A DNA stretch of 64,000 nucleotides from the NCBI GenBank assembly GCA_017472635.1, contig JAFUPU010000105.1, forward strand, positions 1 to 64,000, given 5' to 3'. The position numbers were made by a program, and so were the translations under genes. Shown piece by piece: positions 1-7,908 of the stretch (its first letter is position 1; each line of letters starts with the position of its first letter). This DNA comes from Bacteroidaceae bacterium (GTDB lineage: Bacteria; Bacteroidota; Bacteroidia; Bacteroidales; Bacteroidaceae). The notes under the pieces are model-generated. The model did no database searches. It had not been told where the DNA came from and was given only the letters and a program-made list of their open reading frames with translations.

Positions 1-288
1 AGTATGGAGCACGAGCTGACGGCCTACGGACGCGCCTGCTGGGCGCCCACCATCCGCTACCACGACGGATGGTTCTACATCGGGGTGAACCTGAAGAGCG
101 ACCGCTACATCATGTGCAAAAGCCGACGACCGGAGGGACCTTACACCATGTACCCCTTCAAAGATGAGCTGTACGCCCCGGGATTTTTCATCGACGACGA
201 CGGGAAGAAGTACGTGACGCACGGCAAGAACGAGATACGCCTGACCCGCCTGAACGACGAGGGAACGGAAATCATGACACCTCGGTGA
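1..288 (+). pseudogene. GH43 glycosidase fragment (central part, truncated)
   Basis: The frame is open from the left edge and stops at 286-288. The translation matches the central catalytic region of family 43 beta-xylosidases/arabinofuranosidases: a GRACWAPTIRYHDG segment, then FIDDDGKKY and THGKNEIRLT. Intact GH43 enzymes are several hundred residues long, so this is only about residues 80-175; the 5' part would lie outside the window. After EIMT the family homology stops and a TGA follows two codons later, so a deletion or rearrangement has removed the 3' part. Base composition is GC-rich compared with the reverse-strand genes that follow. A second GH43 remnant lies at 3798-4081. The family call is secure; non-function is inferred from the truncation. 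Confidence 0.8.
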
Positions 289-445
289 CGGTGACAAAGA
301 GCAGGTTCAACTTGCAGAGCATTACAAAAAGTGTAAATCTTATCCGTTTTATACATTCTTCCCACATCTTTTACACTTCGAAAGTTAGGAAAAGTCAAGA
401 ATATCCTCCAACAATCGTTTTTTCATCTGTATCATTTTCCTGACT

Positions 446-913
446 TTATTGTCGTACTCTTAACATCGTCATCAACAGTCTTTCTGATTCCCAATTGTAC
501 TTATTTTCCATTCCATACAAATCCATTGTCAGATTATCGTCACTAAGGATTGCCCGCGTCAGGCAAGGTTCGTAATCATAATCATCATATAATAGGCCTG
601 AGCGAAAAGTGAAAGTTATCGTATTGCCACTTCTGCTGTATCCGTACGGATTTATCCAATAAAAAGAGGCACTGTTAGAATCGAACCGGAAATCACACCA
701 TTTTGAGTTAGAATCTTCAGGAGAAAAATTATACATTTTATAAGTTCCACTAGCATCAACATATTCCCATACTGATTCATACATAGGTTTAGTCATCGGA
801 GGGTCAGGCTGTGCCATCTTTTCAACACCATTATCTTCACATGAAATGAACATTCCTCCAATAGTCAAGAAAATGAATATTATCGAATGCTGCCATAGCT
901 TGTTTGTTTTCAT
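446..913 (-). CDS. small surface lipoprotein, unknown function
   Basis: Encodes 155 residues. The N-terminus has a hydrophobic stretch ending in a lipobox-like FISC with the lipidated cysteine near residue 25, followed by Glu-Asp and a Pro/Lys-rich linker, so export and membrane anchoring are likely. The rest is rich in aromatic residues and alternating polar/hydrophobic strands, as in small lipocalin-like beta domains of Bacteroides lipoproteins; I cannot assign a family. It is the last gene of a reverse-strand trio, 29 bp downstream of the caspase gene, which suggests co-transcription and a role at the same envelope site. No paralogue is seen in the window. Confidence 0.75.
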   Translation of the reverse strand: MKTNKLWQHSIIFIFLTIGGMFISCEDNGVEKMAQPDPPMTKPMYESVWEYVDASGTYKMYNFSPEDSNSKWCDFRFDSNSASFYWINPYGYSRSGNTITFTFRSGLLYDDYDYEPCLTRAILSDDNLTMDLYGMENKYNWESERLLMTMLRVRQ

Positions 914-942
914 TGTAATTCCTTTTTATTATTATCAATATT

Positions 943-2349
943 TTATTTGAATCTCATGCTTCTCCAAGAGTTCTCTATCGTTACAGAATTGATTGTACTG
1001 GGAACTTGTTTCTTTTGAATAGATCGACCTACCGACTTTTGGTACACTTCTTTCTCCAGATAAGAACTCAGTTCTCCGTAAGTGACATTTCCTTGGGTCT
1101 CTTTCAGTTTCTTCAGCAGATAATAGGTAAAGAGACCATGCCCCATTTCGTGGTAGGGATTGGCAGTTTGTTCTCCTTGCGCTGCAGCAAACACCACCAT
1201 TTTTCCCTTTGGCACTCCCGGACGGGCTTTGATGACTACGCCACGTGCATTAGAAAGCATACCTTCGCCACGCACAGAACCGCTGAAGCAAGCATCCAAG
1301 AATACGGTGATATCCCTTGTTGGTAATTCGCCCAACGTAGCATAAAGAGTGTTAAGAGCATACCCCGTATTGATATTGTTACCCGTACCATCCACGGGAA
1401 GCAAATAAGAGTTACCTTCACTGGTTTCGTCAGGTATACCGTGACCGGCATAATAGAGAATGATGCGTGCCTCACCTTCATAGGCATGAGCTACATCCTT
1501 TATCCAACTAACCCCTTCTTGCATATGATTGAAAGTGGCATTTTCCTTGTAATAGATGTTATCCTCAGGAATACAAAGCACATTACGGCAATACTCCTTG
1601 AACTTACGTCCGTCGTTCAAGGCATAGCTTACAGGTGCCACCTTCTGATAGTGTTCATTAGCTATTACGATGGCAAATGTGCGTTCGTTGTTGCCTTGTA
1701 CCATCGGGATGTCTATATCCACATCCGAAGGACCAACAGGTCCTTTGGGCTTTTCAGGTTCTTCAAGAATGGTCATTTGTGAACTTTCGGCATCCTGTCC
1801 TGCAATTAGGATTTCCTTATAAACTCTTTGGCATTTTTTGCTTTCAGCATAGATGCTTTCATCTATCGTCAAATCGTGGTTAGGCAGAACGAATTCCTTC
1901 AATTTGGGACACAGTCCGAACACCCGTTTGCCAAGCATCGTGACACTTTCGGGAATCTCAATACGTTTGATGGAGGTACAGAAGAAAGCATAATCGCTGA
2001 TACTCTTCACACTTGCGGGAATTATCACTTGGTCGATATTTTGGAATCCGGCAAATGCCGCACGACCAATGGAAGTGATGGTGTATCGGTATCCGTCAAT
2101 AACTACCGTTTCAGGAATCTTCAACACTTTCGCTTTTCCTTTCAATAGAGGGAATTTCCTTCGCTTGTTCCAATGGTTCGTCCGCTTGTCCTCGTCATAA
2201 ATTTTATACTCATGGTCACGCAATTCAGCTGTACCCGTCATGCGGTTGTAGCTGATATCGATTTCAGCCCCAGCAATGCGGACTGTTTCTTGTGCATAGC
2301 CGCAGATAGTCCAAACGGCTAGTAATGAAAACAATACTGTCTTTTTCAT
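943..2349 (-). CDS. secreted caspase-family (C14) protease with BspA-like LRR region
   Basis: Encodes 468 residues. A signal peptide ends at about residue 19 (GYAQ). Residues ~75-160 carry BspA/TpLRR-type (LRR_5) repeats, recognisable by IPxSVxxIxxxAF patterns. Residues ~222-450 form a caspase/metacaspase p20-like domain. The catalytic dyad is visible: His303 in YYAGHG and Cys354 in FLDACFSGS. Caspase-fold proteases hydrolyse peptide bonds after specific residues; the substrate cannot be read from sequence. With a signal peptide it should act in the periplasm or outside the cell rather than as a cytoplasmic death effector. It lies between a barrel gene (12 bp upstream) and a lipoprotein gene (29 bp downstream), so the three are probably one operon. 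Confidence 0.88.
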   Translation of the reverse strand: MKKTVLFSLLAVWTICGYAQETVRIAGAEIDISYNRMTGTAELRDHEYKIYDEDKRTNHWNKRRKFPLLKGKAKVLKIPETVVIDGYRYTITSIGRAAFAGFQNIDQVIIPASVKSISDYAFFCTSIKRIEIPESVTMLGKRVFGLCPKLKEFVLPNHDLTIDESIYAESKKCQRVYKEILIAGQDAESSQMTILEEPEKPKGPVGPSDVDIDIPMVQGNNERTFAIVIANEHYQKVAPVSYALNDGRKFKEYCRNVLCIPEDNIYYKENATFNHMQEGVSWIKDVAHAYEGEARIILYYAGHGIPDETSEGNSYLLPVDGTGNNINTGYALNTLYATLGELPTRDITVFLDACFSGSVRGEGMLSNARGVVIKARPGVPKGKMVVFAAAQGEQTANPYHEMGHGLFTYYLLKKLKETQGNVTYGELSSYLEKEVYQKSVGRSIQKKQVPSTINSVTIENSWRSMRFK

Positions 2350-2361
2350 TTGTAGGTTATA

Positions 2362-3054
2362 TTAAAAGTTATAAGAAGCTCCGATAGCTATTTGGATGTA
2401 AGTGAAGGGCCTTATTGAATTTTCCCTATATATTATTAAATCATCGTAGACCGTTCTATGGTTGCCTATTTCCACTCTTCTTATGGCTTCAAATTGTAAT
2501 GAAATGGTAGGAGCAACCTCCCAATTCAAACCTATTCCATAGTTCAGTGCAAATTTTGATTTCCATGAAGTTGCATATTCGTCCTCTGAGGTTACATAAT
2601 CGAAATATTTCTCAGAGTAACCCCAATAATAATAATCTTCAGTCGCTTCTACCTCCAAAAGACCACCATAGGAAATACCCGTTATCAAGTATGAGCGCAA
2701 TCTATTAGGGGGAATAAAAAACCAATGAAAATCAACAGACATATCTAAGCCTGTGGTCTTAGCATCAGTTTTAGTACTACGGTAATAGGGCATACCTATC
2801 TCTTCGTCCATACCTTTATATGCATCTCTTTCACAATTCATTTCCTTCATCAATATCCATCTGATAGTAGGAGATACACGGATGTAATTCGAAAGGTAAT
2901 AGTGATATTTCACTCCTATACCAAATCCTTTGTTGCGACTGAAGTCATCATTGTAACTCACATTCATACCCACTGACTGTAACCCCCTCTGCGCATATCC
3001 GTATGTGCAAAGGAAAAACAAGCATAATAGGGTCGCTAAAAATCTTCTCGTCAT
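2362..3054 (-). CDS. outer-membrane beta-barrel protein (porin family)
   Basis: Encodes 230 residues with a signal peptide (hydrophobic stretch, cleavage near GYAQ at ~21). The mature part alternates aromatic and polar residues in strands of about 10 residues and ends in the typical C-terminal phenylalanine (IGASYNF), as in OmpW/OmpA-like 8-stranded barrels (Bacteroides 'outer membrane beta-barrel' proteins). It is the first gene of the reverse-strand trio with the LRR-caspase and the lipoprotein. Its upstream region contains a 6S-like RNA whose T-tract ends ~90 bp before the start codon. A weak -7-like element (CTATTTTG on the minus strand, about 3112-3119) could drive the trio separately. 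Confidence 0.8.
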   Translation of the reverse strand: MTRRFLATLLCLFFLCTYGYAQRGLQSVGMNVSYNDDFSRNKGFGIGVKYHYYLSNYIRVSPTIRWILMKEMNCERDAYKGMDEEIGMPYYRSTKTDAKTTGLDMSVDFHWFFIPPNRLRSYLITGISYGGLLEVEATEDYYYWGYSEKYFDYVTSEDEYATSWKSKFALNYGIGLNWEVAPTISLQFEAIRRVEIGNHRTVYDDLIIYRENSIRPFTYIQIAIGASYNF

Positions 3055-3147
3055 TTGTTCCTTTGTTTTTATTGGTTATTACATTCTTCTTTTCATAGAC
3101 AGGTGAAGAAACAAAATAGTGAAACTGTATCCTAATCCCTCGAACAT

Positions 3148-3373
3148 AAAAAAAAGCGCAAGCACATCTTTTATGTCCTTCACTTCTGAGGTCTTAGGAT
3201 ACCCGTATGTATAAAGAAACAAGATGAACCTGCGCTATACGCAGGCATCTGCCATCTTATTCTTATCATACATACTTGAAAGGTCCTAAGTTTCAGAAGT
3301 GATATAGAATAATAGCAAACGCTATGATTTTCCCACAATGTCAGTTGTCGCTGCATGACACCACATGCATTGA
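3148..3373 (-). ncRNA. ssrS: candidate 6S-like RNA (long imperfect hairpin with own promoter and terminator)
   Basis: On the minus strand a perfect TAnnTTTG promoter (3379-3386) is followed by ~226 nt ending in eight T residues (3155-3148). The RNA can fold into one long rod. The tip is CCTGCG/CGCAGG (3229-3234 with 3240-3245). Below it come AAGATG/CATCTT, AAGAA/TTCTT, GTATGTAT/ATACATAC, CTTAGGA/TCCTAAG and CACTTCTGA/TCAGAAGTG. A wide asymmetric bubble then contains a small ATAGC/GCTAT hairpin on its 5' side, and an outer stem closes the structure next to the T-tract. Closing stem, large central bubble and long apical arm is the 6S RNA architecture, which mimics an open promoter for RNA polymerase. 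From memory, the Bacteroidales-1 motif was described in these terms and later assigned to 6S; this was not checked here. An alternative is another structured sRNA or a 5' leader of the barrel gene. Confidence 0.55.
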
Positions 3374-3378
3374 CGGGA

Positions 3379-3386
3379 CAAAGGTA
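3379..3386 (-). promoter_or_regulatory. -7 promoter element of the 6S-like RNA
   Basis: Reads TACCTTTG on the minus strand, an exact match to the Bacteroidetes TAnnTTTG element. Transcription should start about 6 nt downstream, near 3373. No clear TTTG -33 element is seen. Confidence 0.65.
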
Positions 3387-3539
3387 CGATTTAATTGTGA
3401 ATTTTAAATATGAATAATAAAAAAAAATACAGAATAGCACTGAAAAGTATAAAATCGAATTGTTTTTTTCTATATCATCCTTTTTACCTGCTAATCGCCA
3501 ACTTATTCCTCTTAAATGAAGAATGCTAAGTTATATTAA

Positions 3540-3650
3540 ATAAACAACAGCAACCGCACAGGCGACGAATACCGCAACAACGAGTATGAATTCACGCAAG
3601 GAAATCCTGACCTGAAGGATTATATGAACTACATGACGAAACAGAAGTGA
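3540..3650 (+). pseudogene. 3' stub of an unidentified GC-rich gene
   Basis: A 36-codon frame begins directly after a TAA and ends in TGA at 3648-3650. It reads as genuine coding sequence (NRTGDEYRNNEYEF followed by a Lys/Tyr/Met-rich end) with GC-rich third positions unlike the AT-rich sequence around it. It has no start codon at its 5' end, so I read it as the last residues of a gene whose 5' part was deleted. The family is not recognised. It lies between the 6S-like RNA and the GH43 remnant on the same strand, which fits a decayed polysaccharide-utilisation locus. Confidence 0.45.
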
Positions 3651-3700
3651 CAAACGTGAACCAAACTACCATTTCCCGACGAGAGCTTGAACGAGAAAAC

Positions 3701-3750
3701 AGGAAAACGCACCTTTTTAGCGTGATTTTTTATAGGAAAACACACCTTTT
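3701..3750 (+). promoter_or_regulatory. pair of 17-bp direct repeats upstream of the GH43 promoter
   Basis: AGGAAAACGCACCTTTT (3701-3717) and AGGAAAACACACCTTTT (3734-3750) differ at one base and are spaced 33 bp start to start, three helical turns. They end 13 bp before a TAnnTTTG element. Tandem same-face direct repeats upstream of a carbohydrate gene promoter are typical operators for a dimeric activator such as a hybrid two-component or AraC-type regulator; the regulator is not in the window. Confidence 0.5.
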
Positions 3751-3763
3751 AAGAGGAATATAC

Positions 3764-3771
3764 TATTTTTG
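3764..3771 (+). promoter_or_regulatory. -7 promoter element of the GH43 remnant
   Basis: TATTTTTG matches TAnnTTTG and lies 26 bp before the ATG at 3798. The promoter region appears intact although the gene it served is broken. Confidence 0.6.
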
Positions 3772-3797
3772 CGCCCAAAAACAAAACAATATCAGAC

Positions 3798-4081
3798 ATG
3801 AAAAGATTTATCCTCTGCGCCATGCTGACGGCAACCTTGTCGGGACAGGCGCAACCAAACGGCACCGACCTGCTGTCGTCGGACAATGGCGACGGCACAT
3901 TCACCAACCCCATCATCCGAGGCGACTATCCCGACACGGACATCATCCGCGTGGGTGAGGACTTCTACATGATCAGCTCCTCCTTTGCCTGTATGCCGGG
4001 CATCCCCATCTGCCATTCATCACCTTCACCACCCGCGGGAGCACCGAAGGGATGAAGCTGAGGTACTTCCTGTTTGAGTAA
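3798..4081 (+). pseudogene. GH43 glycosidase remnant with large internal deletion
   Basis: The first ~72 codons are a normal GH43 start: signal peptide (MKRFILCAMLTATLSGQAQ), then NPIIRGDYPDTDIIRVGEDFY, in which the Asp of DYPD is the usual catalytic base, then MPGIPICHS. At about 4016 this frame leaves family homology and runs to a stop at 4055. In another frame 21 codons (FITFTTRGSTEGMKLRYFLFE, TAA at 4079-4081) read like the extreme C-terminus of such an enzyme. The simplest reading is that hundreds of internal codons were deleted, joining the 5' and 3' ends out of frame. The promoter and direct-repeat operator upstream are preserved. Confidence 0.75.
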
Positions 4082-4226
4082 GGTCCAATTAATTAGTTAC
4101 AAATAAAGAAACACTCTTCTCCTTAATATCTTTCACCTTTCCTTTTGAACCTTCACCTTTGCTCCTCTTATTTCCGAAAGTTTTACATCTTAGAAAAACT
4201 AAAAATTAACCCTCCAGGTTTATTCA

Positions 4227-4334
4227 AAAAACGCTGGACAGTTAGTGAAAAAAGTATCCAGTGTTTTTCGATTTACACTGGACACTTTTTTCAGTTCCCC
4301 TTGATACTTTTTTCAGTAAGTGTCCAGAGTTTTT
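4227..4334. repeat. 32-bp inverted repeat, MITE-like
   Basis: The arms 4227-4258 and 4303-4334 are reverse complements except for about three positions; the right arm contains GATACTTTTTTCA and TGTCCAG. A third partial copy (ACTGGACACTTTTTTCAG, about 4277-4294) lies inside. No coding sequence is present. It could be a miniature inverted-repeat element or a stem-loop; no target-site duplication was identified. Confidence 0.5.
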
Positions 4335-4504
4335 GGAACGTAATGGAAAGGGAGGAGAATGCCTTCAAGAACCCTTCTTGAAAAATCTCACCAAAGGCGG
4401 TTTTGGGCTGGTAGCGCTTCGCACGATTTAGGGGTTGAAAGGTTGAGGAGTTTGAAAAAATATAATCCGCGTTCATCCGCTGAATCCGCGTGCCATTAAA
4501 GTAA

Positions 4505-4622
4505 GTCCTCGATATTTTCAAAAATCTCCAGGACATAGCTTCACAGGTTGCAGGACTCAGCCTCGTGAGTCCTGCAACTGGCGAGACTGGGTCCTGCAAC
4601 AGAACGCTCCAAGTCCTGCCAC
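4505..4622 (-). repeat. GTCCTG-family palindromic repeat, copy A
   Basis: Contains the 13-bp palindrome GTTGCAGGACTCA (4547-4559) / TGAGTCCTGCAAC (4566-4578) and the end motif AAAAATCTCCAGGAC. Its reverse complement aligns along its length with copy C at 43386-43480: GTGGCAGGACTTGGA, CGTTCTGTTGCAGGAC, then GAGATTTTTGAAAATATC. Copy A has one extra ~22-bp internal unit. It lies beside the GH43 remnant and downstream of nrdJ. Confidence 0.75.
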
Positions 4623-4890
4623 TTTTTTCTTGCCGTATACACTTCTTAACAATTAGGCGTTTTGCGTGGGAAAACCTATAAAGCTGTGAACGCATACACA
4701 CCAATATTGCAACGGATACAGGGTGGTGAAGAGGTAAAAACATGTTCTACAGCAGGTCTCTTGTTTTTCTCCCAAAAACAGTTGGAGGAATGGAGGTTTA
4801 TGGATGATATTCAACTTATCAAGAGAAAAAGAAAAAACAAACATTGATTAACGGAGGTTTTTAAAGGAGAGAAATAGGCATTAAGAAATA

Positions 4891-4930
4891 CGCGCTGCAA
4901 GTTGGGTATCGCCATACCACTTGCAGCGCG
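4891..4930 (-). terminator. nrdJ terminator hairpin
   Basis: A 12-bp perfect stem CGCGCTGCAAGT / ACTTGCAGCGCG with an inner GGTAT/ATACC stem, 31 bp past the nrdJ stop. The T-tract is weak. Confidence 0.6.
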
Positions 4931-4960
4931 CTCTCACTTTATTGTATAGTAGATTTCAGT

Positions 4961-7495
4961 TTATCCGCAGCGTGAGGTTCCACAGTTTTTGCAAATGAGG
5001 CAACCTTCTTGATAGACGAGGGTCTCACCACAGTTGGGACAGATTTGCCCCTTTGCCTCAGTGCCATCCTGCACATACTTCTTCAAGGCACGCTCTACAC
5101 CATTCTTCCAGGTGTTGATGCTCTCACTATCCAACTGGAGTGAGCCTACCAACTTGATAACCTGCTCGATAGGCATACGGTAACGCAATACGCCCGAGAT
5201 GAGTTTGGCATAGTTCCAATACTCTTTGTTGAACTTCTCAGAGAGTCCTTCCACCGTAGTCTTGTAACCACGCTTGTTCTCAAACTGGAAGTCGTAACGC
5301 TTCACGCCATTCTCGTCGGCAGTCTTGATGATACGGCCTCGGGTAACTGATTTGGGCAGTGATATACCCTCTTCGTCATCCTGCAGACCGGTAAAGATTT
5401 CGTAGGGGTATCCGTCCAACAGTCCGACAAATGCCACCCACTTCTCTTTGTTGTTTTGGAAACGTACCACATCGCACTCCAATACAGCGGGACGAACCTC
5501 TGTCACTGTAGGCGGCTTGCAAGGCAATGGTGCATCTTTCTTTTCGGGTTTCAAAGAGACCAGCACTCCTGCACGCGAGCCATCGCGATAGACTGTACAT
5601 CCCTTGCAACCACTACGCCATGCTTCGACATAGAGGCGGTTTACCAACTCCTCATCCACATCGTTAGGCAAGTTGATGGTCACGCTGATAGAGTGGTCTA
5701 CCCACTTTTGGATTGCTCCCTGCATGCGCACCTTCATCAGCCAATCCACATCGTTGGAGGTTGCTTTATAATAGGGTGACTTGGCAACCAGCTCGTCAAT
5801 CTCTTCTTGGGTGTAGCGCTTGGTGGTATCATAGTTATTAATGCGCATCCATTCGAGGAACTTGTGGTGGTATACGATGTACTCTTCAAAGGCATCGCCC
5901 GTCTCATCATAGAGGTCAACATGCACCTCCGGGTCGTTGGGGTTAACCTTACGACGGCGCTTGTATACGGGCATGAACACGGGTTCGATACCGGAGGTTG
6001 TCTGAGTCATCAGGCTGGTGGTACCGGTCGGAGCAATGGTAAGACAGGCTATGTTCCGACGACCATACTTCTTCATCTCTTCATAGAGAGCCGGTTCTAC
6101 CTCCCGGATGCGGTTTACGAACGGGTTGTTCTTCTCGCGTTCAGTATCATAGATAGCGAAAGCTCCACGCTCTTTAGCCATATTTACCGATGAGCGGTAT
6201 GCTTCGACAGCAATGGTCTGATGCACCTTTACGGAGAAGTCGGTAGCCTCTTGCGTACCATAGCGCAATCCCATAGCTGCAATCATATCTCCCTCGGCAG
6301 TGATGCCCACACCGGTACGGCGACCTTGTCCGCTCTTCTCATATATCTTTTGCCACAAATGGAACTCTGAACCCTTCACTTCGTTGCTTTCAGGGTCAGA
6401 CTTGATTTTATCCATGATACGCTCAATCTTCTCAAGCTCAAGGTCGATGATGTCGTCCATGATGCGTTGTGCCAGTCCCACATGCTTTTTGAACAGGTCA
6501 AAATCGAAATAAGCATCCTTGGTGAAAGGGTTGACCACATAAGAGTAGAGGTTGATAGCCAACAGACGACAAGAGTCATAAGGACAAAGTGGAATTTCAC
6601 CACACGGGTTGGTGCTGACAGTGCGATAGCCCAAGTCGGCATAGCAGTCGGGTACAGACTCGCGGATGATGGTATCCCAGAAGAGCACACCGGGTTCAGC
6701 CGATTTCCAGGCATTGTGTACAATCTTACGCCACAGTTTGGAAGCATCTACCTCTTTCTGCACCAACGGATTTGCCGAATAGACGGGATATTGCTGCATA
6801 TAGGGCACACCATCAACAGCGGCTTGCATAAACTCGTCATCCAGCTTGACTGATACATTGGCGCCGGTAACTTTCCCCTCGGTCATCTTGGCATCGATAA
6901 AGGCTTCTGAGTCGGGATGCTTGATTGACACACTGAGCATCAAAGCACCACGTCTGCCATCTTGTGCCACCTCGCGGGTTGAATTGGAGTAACGCTCCAT
7001 GAAAGGAACCAGTCCGGTTGAGGTCAATGCCGAATTCTTCACTGGTGAACCTTTCGGACGAATGTGTGAGAGGTCGTGTCCTACTCCACCCCGTCGTTTC
7101 ATCAGCTGTACCTGCTCTTCATCCATGCGGATGATGGCTCCATAAGAGTCTGCACTGCCATCCATACCGATTACAAAGCAGTTTGAAAGCGATGCTATCT
7201 GAAAATCATTGCCGATACCGGTCATAGGACTGCCTTGAGGAACAATGTATTTGAAATGATCCATCAAATCAAAAAGTTCCTGGGGAGTCAGAGGATTTGC
7301 GTATTTCGATTCAATACGCGCCACTTCATTAGCTATACGCCAATGCATGTCTTCCGGTGATTTCTCATAGATGTTACCGAAAGAATCTTTCACCGCATAC
7401 TTGTTCACCCAAACACGGGCTGCCAGTTCGTCACCATTGAAATAGTTCAAAGAGGCTTCGAATGCTTCATCGTAGGTAAATGTTTTCTTTTCCAC
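4961..7495 (-). CDS. nrdJ: adenosylcobalamin-dependent (class II) ribonucleotide reductase
   Basis: Encodes 844 residues, the usual length of Bacteroides NrdJ. It reduces ribonucleotides to deoxyribonucleotides in the cytoplasm using a thiyl radical generated from coenzyme B12, without oxygen. Visible motifs are Cys106 in SNCFV and Cys309 in DSCRL (the redox pair) and the NPCGE active-site motif with the radical Cys298. The 11-residue spacing from 298 to 309 fits class II enzymes. The C-terminus has CPNC and CKNC pairs and ends in Cys-Gly, a zinc-ribbon/thiol-relay tail. It is monocistronic, with its own promoter and a 3' hairpin. No cobalamin riboswitch was recognised upstream. Confidence 0.95.
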   Translation of the reverse strand: MEKKTFTYDEAFEASLNYFNGDELAARVWVNKYAVKDSFGNIYEKSPEDMHWRIANEVARIESKYANPLTPQELFDLMDHFKYIVPQGSPMTGIGNDFQIASLSNCFVIGMDGSADSYGAIIRMDEEQVQLMKRRGGVGHDLSHIRPKGSPVKNSALTSTGLVPFMERYSNSTREVAQDGRRGALMLSVSIKHPDSEAFIDAKMTEGKVTGANVSVKLDDEFMQAAVDGVPYMQQYPVYSANPLVQKEVDASKLWRKIVHNAWKSAEPGVLFWDTIIRESVPDCYADLGYRTVSTNPCGEIPLCPYDSCRLLAINLYSYVVNPFTKDAYFDFDLFKKHVGLAQRIMDDIIDLELEKIERIMDKIKSDPESNEVKGSEFHLWQKIYEKSGQGRRTGVGITAEGDMIAAMGLRYGTQEATDFSVKVHQTIAVEAYRSSVNMAKERGAFAIYDTEREKNNPFVNRIREVEPALYEEMKKYGRRNIACLTIAPTGTTSLMTQTTSGIEPVFMPVYKRRRKVNPNDPEVHVDLYDETGDAFEEYIVYHHKFLEWMRINNYDTTKRYTQEEIDELVAKSPYYKATSNDVDWLMKVRMQGAIQKWVDHSISVTINLPNDVDEELVNRLYVEAWRSGCKGCTVYRDGSRAGVLVSLKPEKKDAPLPCKPPTVTEVRPAVLECDVVRFQNNKEKWVAFVGLLDGYPYEIFTGLQDDEEGISLPKSVTRGRIIKTADENGVKRYDFQFENKRGYKTTVEGLSEKFNKEYWNYAKLISGVLRYRMPIEQVIKLVGSLQLDSESINTWKNGVERALKKYVQDGTEAKGQICPNCGETLVYQEGCLICKNCGTSRCG

Positions 7496-7599
7496 GTTGT
7501 GTGTTCTTTATTCAGTATTATACTTGTTGCAATTCAATTATCACAGTTGTTTTGTAGAAGTCCACTGTCTGATTGAACCGATAAAGTTAATTACGGCTG

Positions 7600-7607
7600 C
7601 AAAGCTA
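7600..7607 (-). promoter_or_regulatory. -7 promoter element of nrdJ
   Basis: TAGCTTTG on the minus strand, about 105 bp upstream of the nrdJ start, which gives a 5' leader of roughly 95-100 nt. Confidence 0.5.
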
Positions 7608-7828
7608 CACATGTTTTTCGAGTCTACCAAATTTTCAAGCAAGAAGTTTTCAACAACCCATAAAGTTTTCCATTTTAAAACAAACATACCCTGTATATCA
7701 GTTAGTTGCAAAATAAAGCAAACACAATTGTTTTCCAAAAAGAAAACCAACCACTAAAAATCACAAAACAAAAAGAAGAAAAACAGAAATTTTTGCATTC
7801 AAAACTACCACAGTTGAAATCTTTATTG

Positions 7829-7836
7829 TATTTTTG
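7829..7836 (+). promoter_or_regulatory. -7 promoter element of the nitroreductase gene
   Basis: TATTTTTG lies 73 bp before the ATG at 7909. The 413-bp region shared with divergent nrdJ (7496-7908) is very AT-rich and otherwise shows no gene. Confidence 0.5.
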
Positions 7837-7908
7837 CAGAAAAAGAACGGACCATCGTTTGTGAACAATTGTTTTATACCTATTTAATATATTATATATA
7901 GCTTATAT

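Noticed and set aside
3180..3440. 86-codon frame on the minus strand
   Set aside because: It lies within the 6S-like RNA and its promoter; its composition is not protein-like.
4646..4847. Open frame on the plus strand reading like KTYKAVNAYTPILQRIQGG
   Set aside because: It has no ATG near its 5' end, no recognised family and lies in a repeat-rich gene-free zone. It could be a decayed gene end but support is too weak.
7496..7908. Cobalamin riboswitch upstream of nrdJ
   Set aside because: No B12 box or multi-stem leader was recognised on the minus strand.
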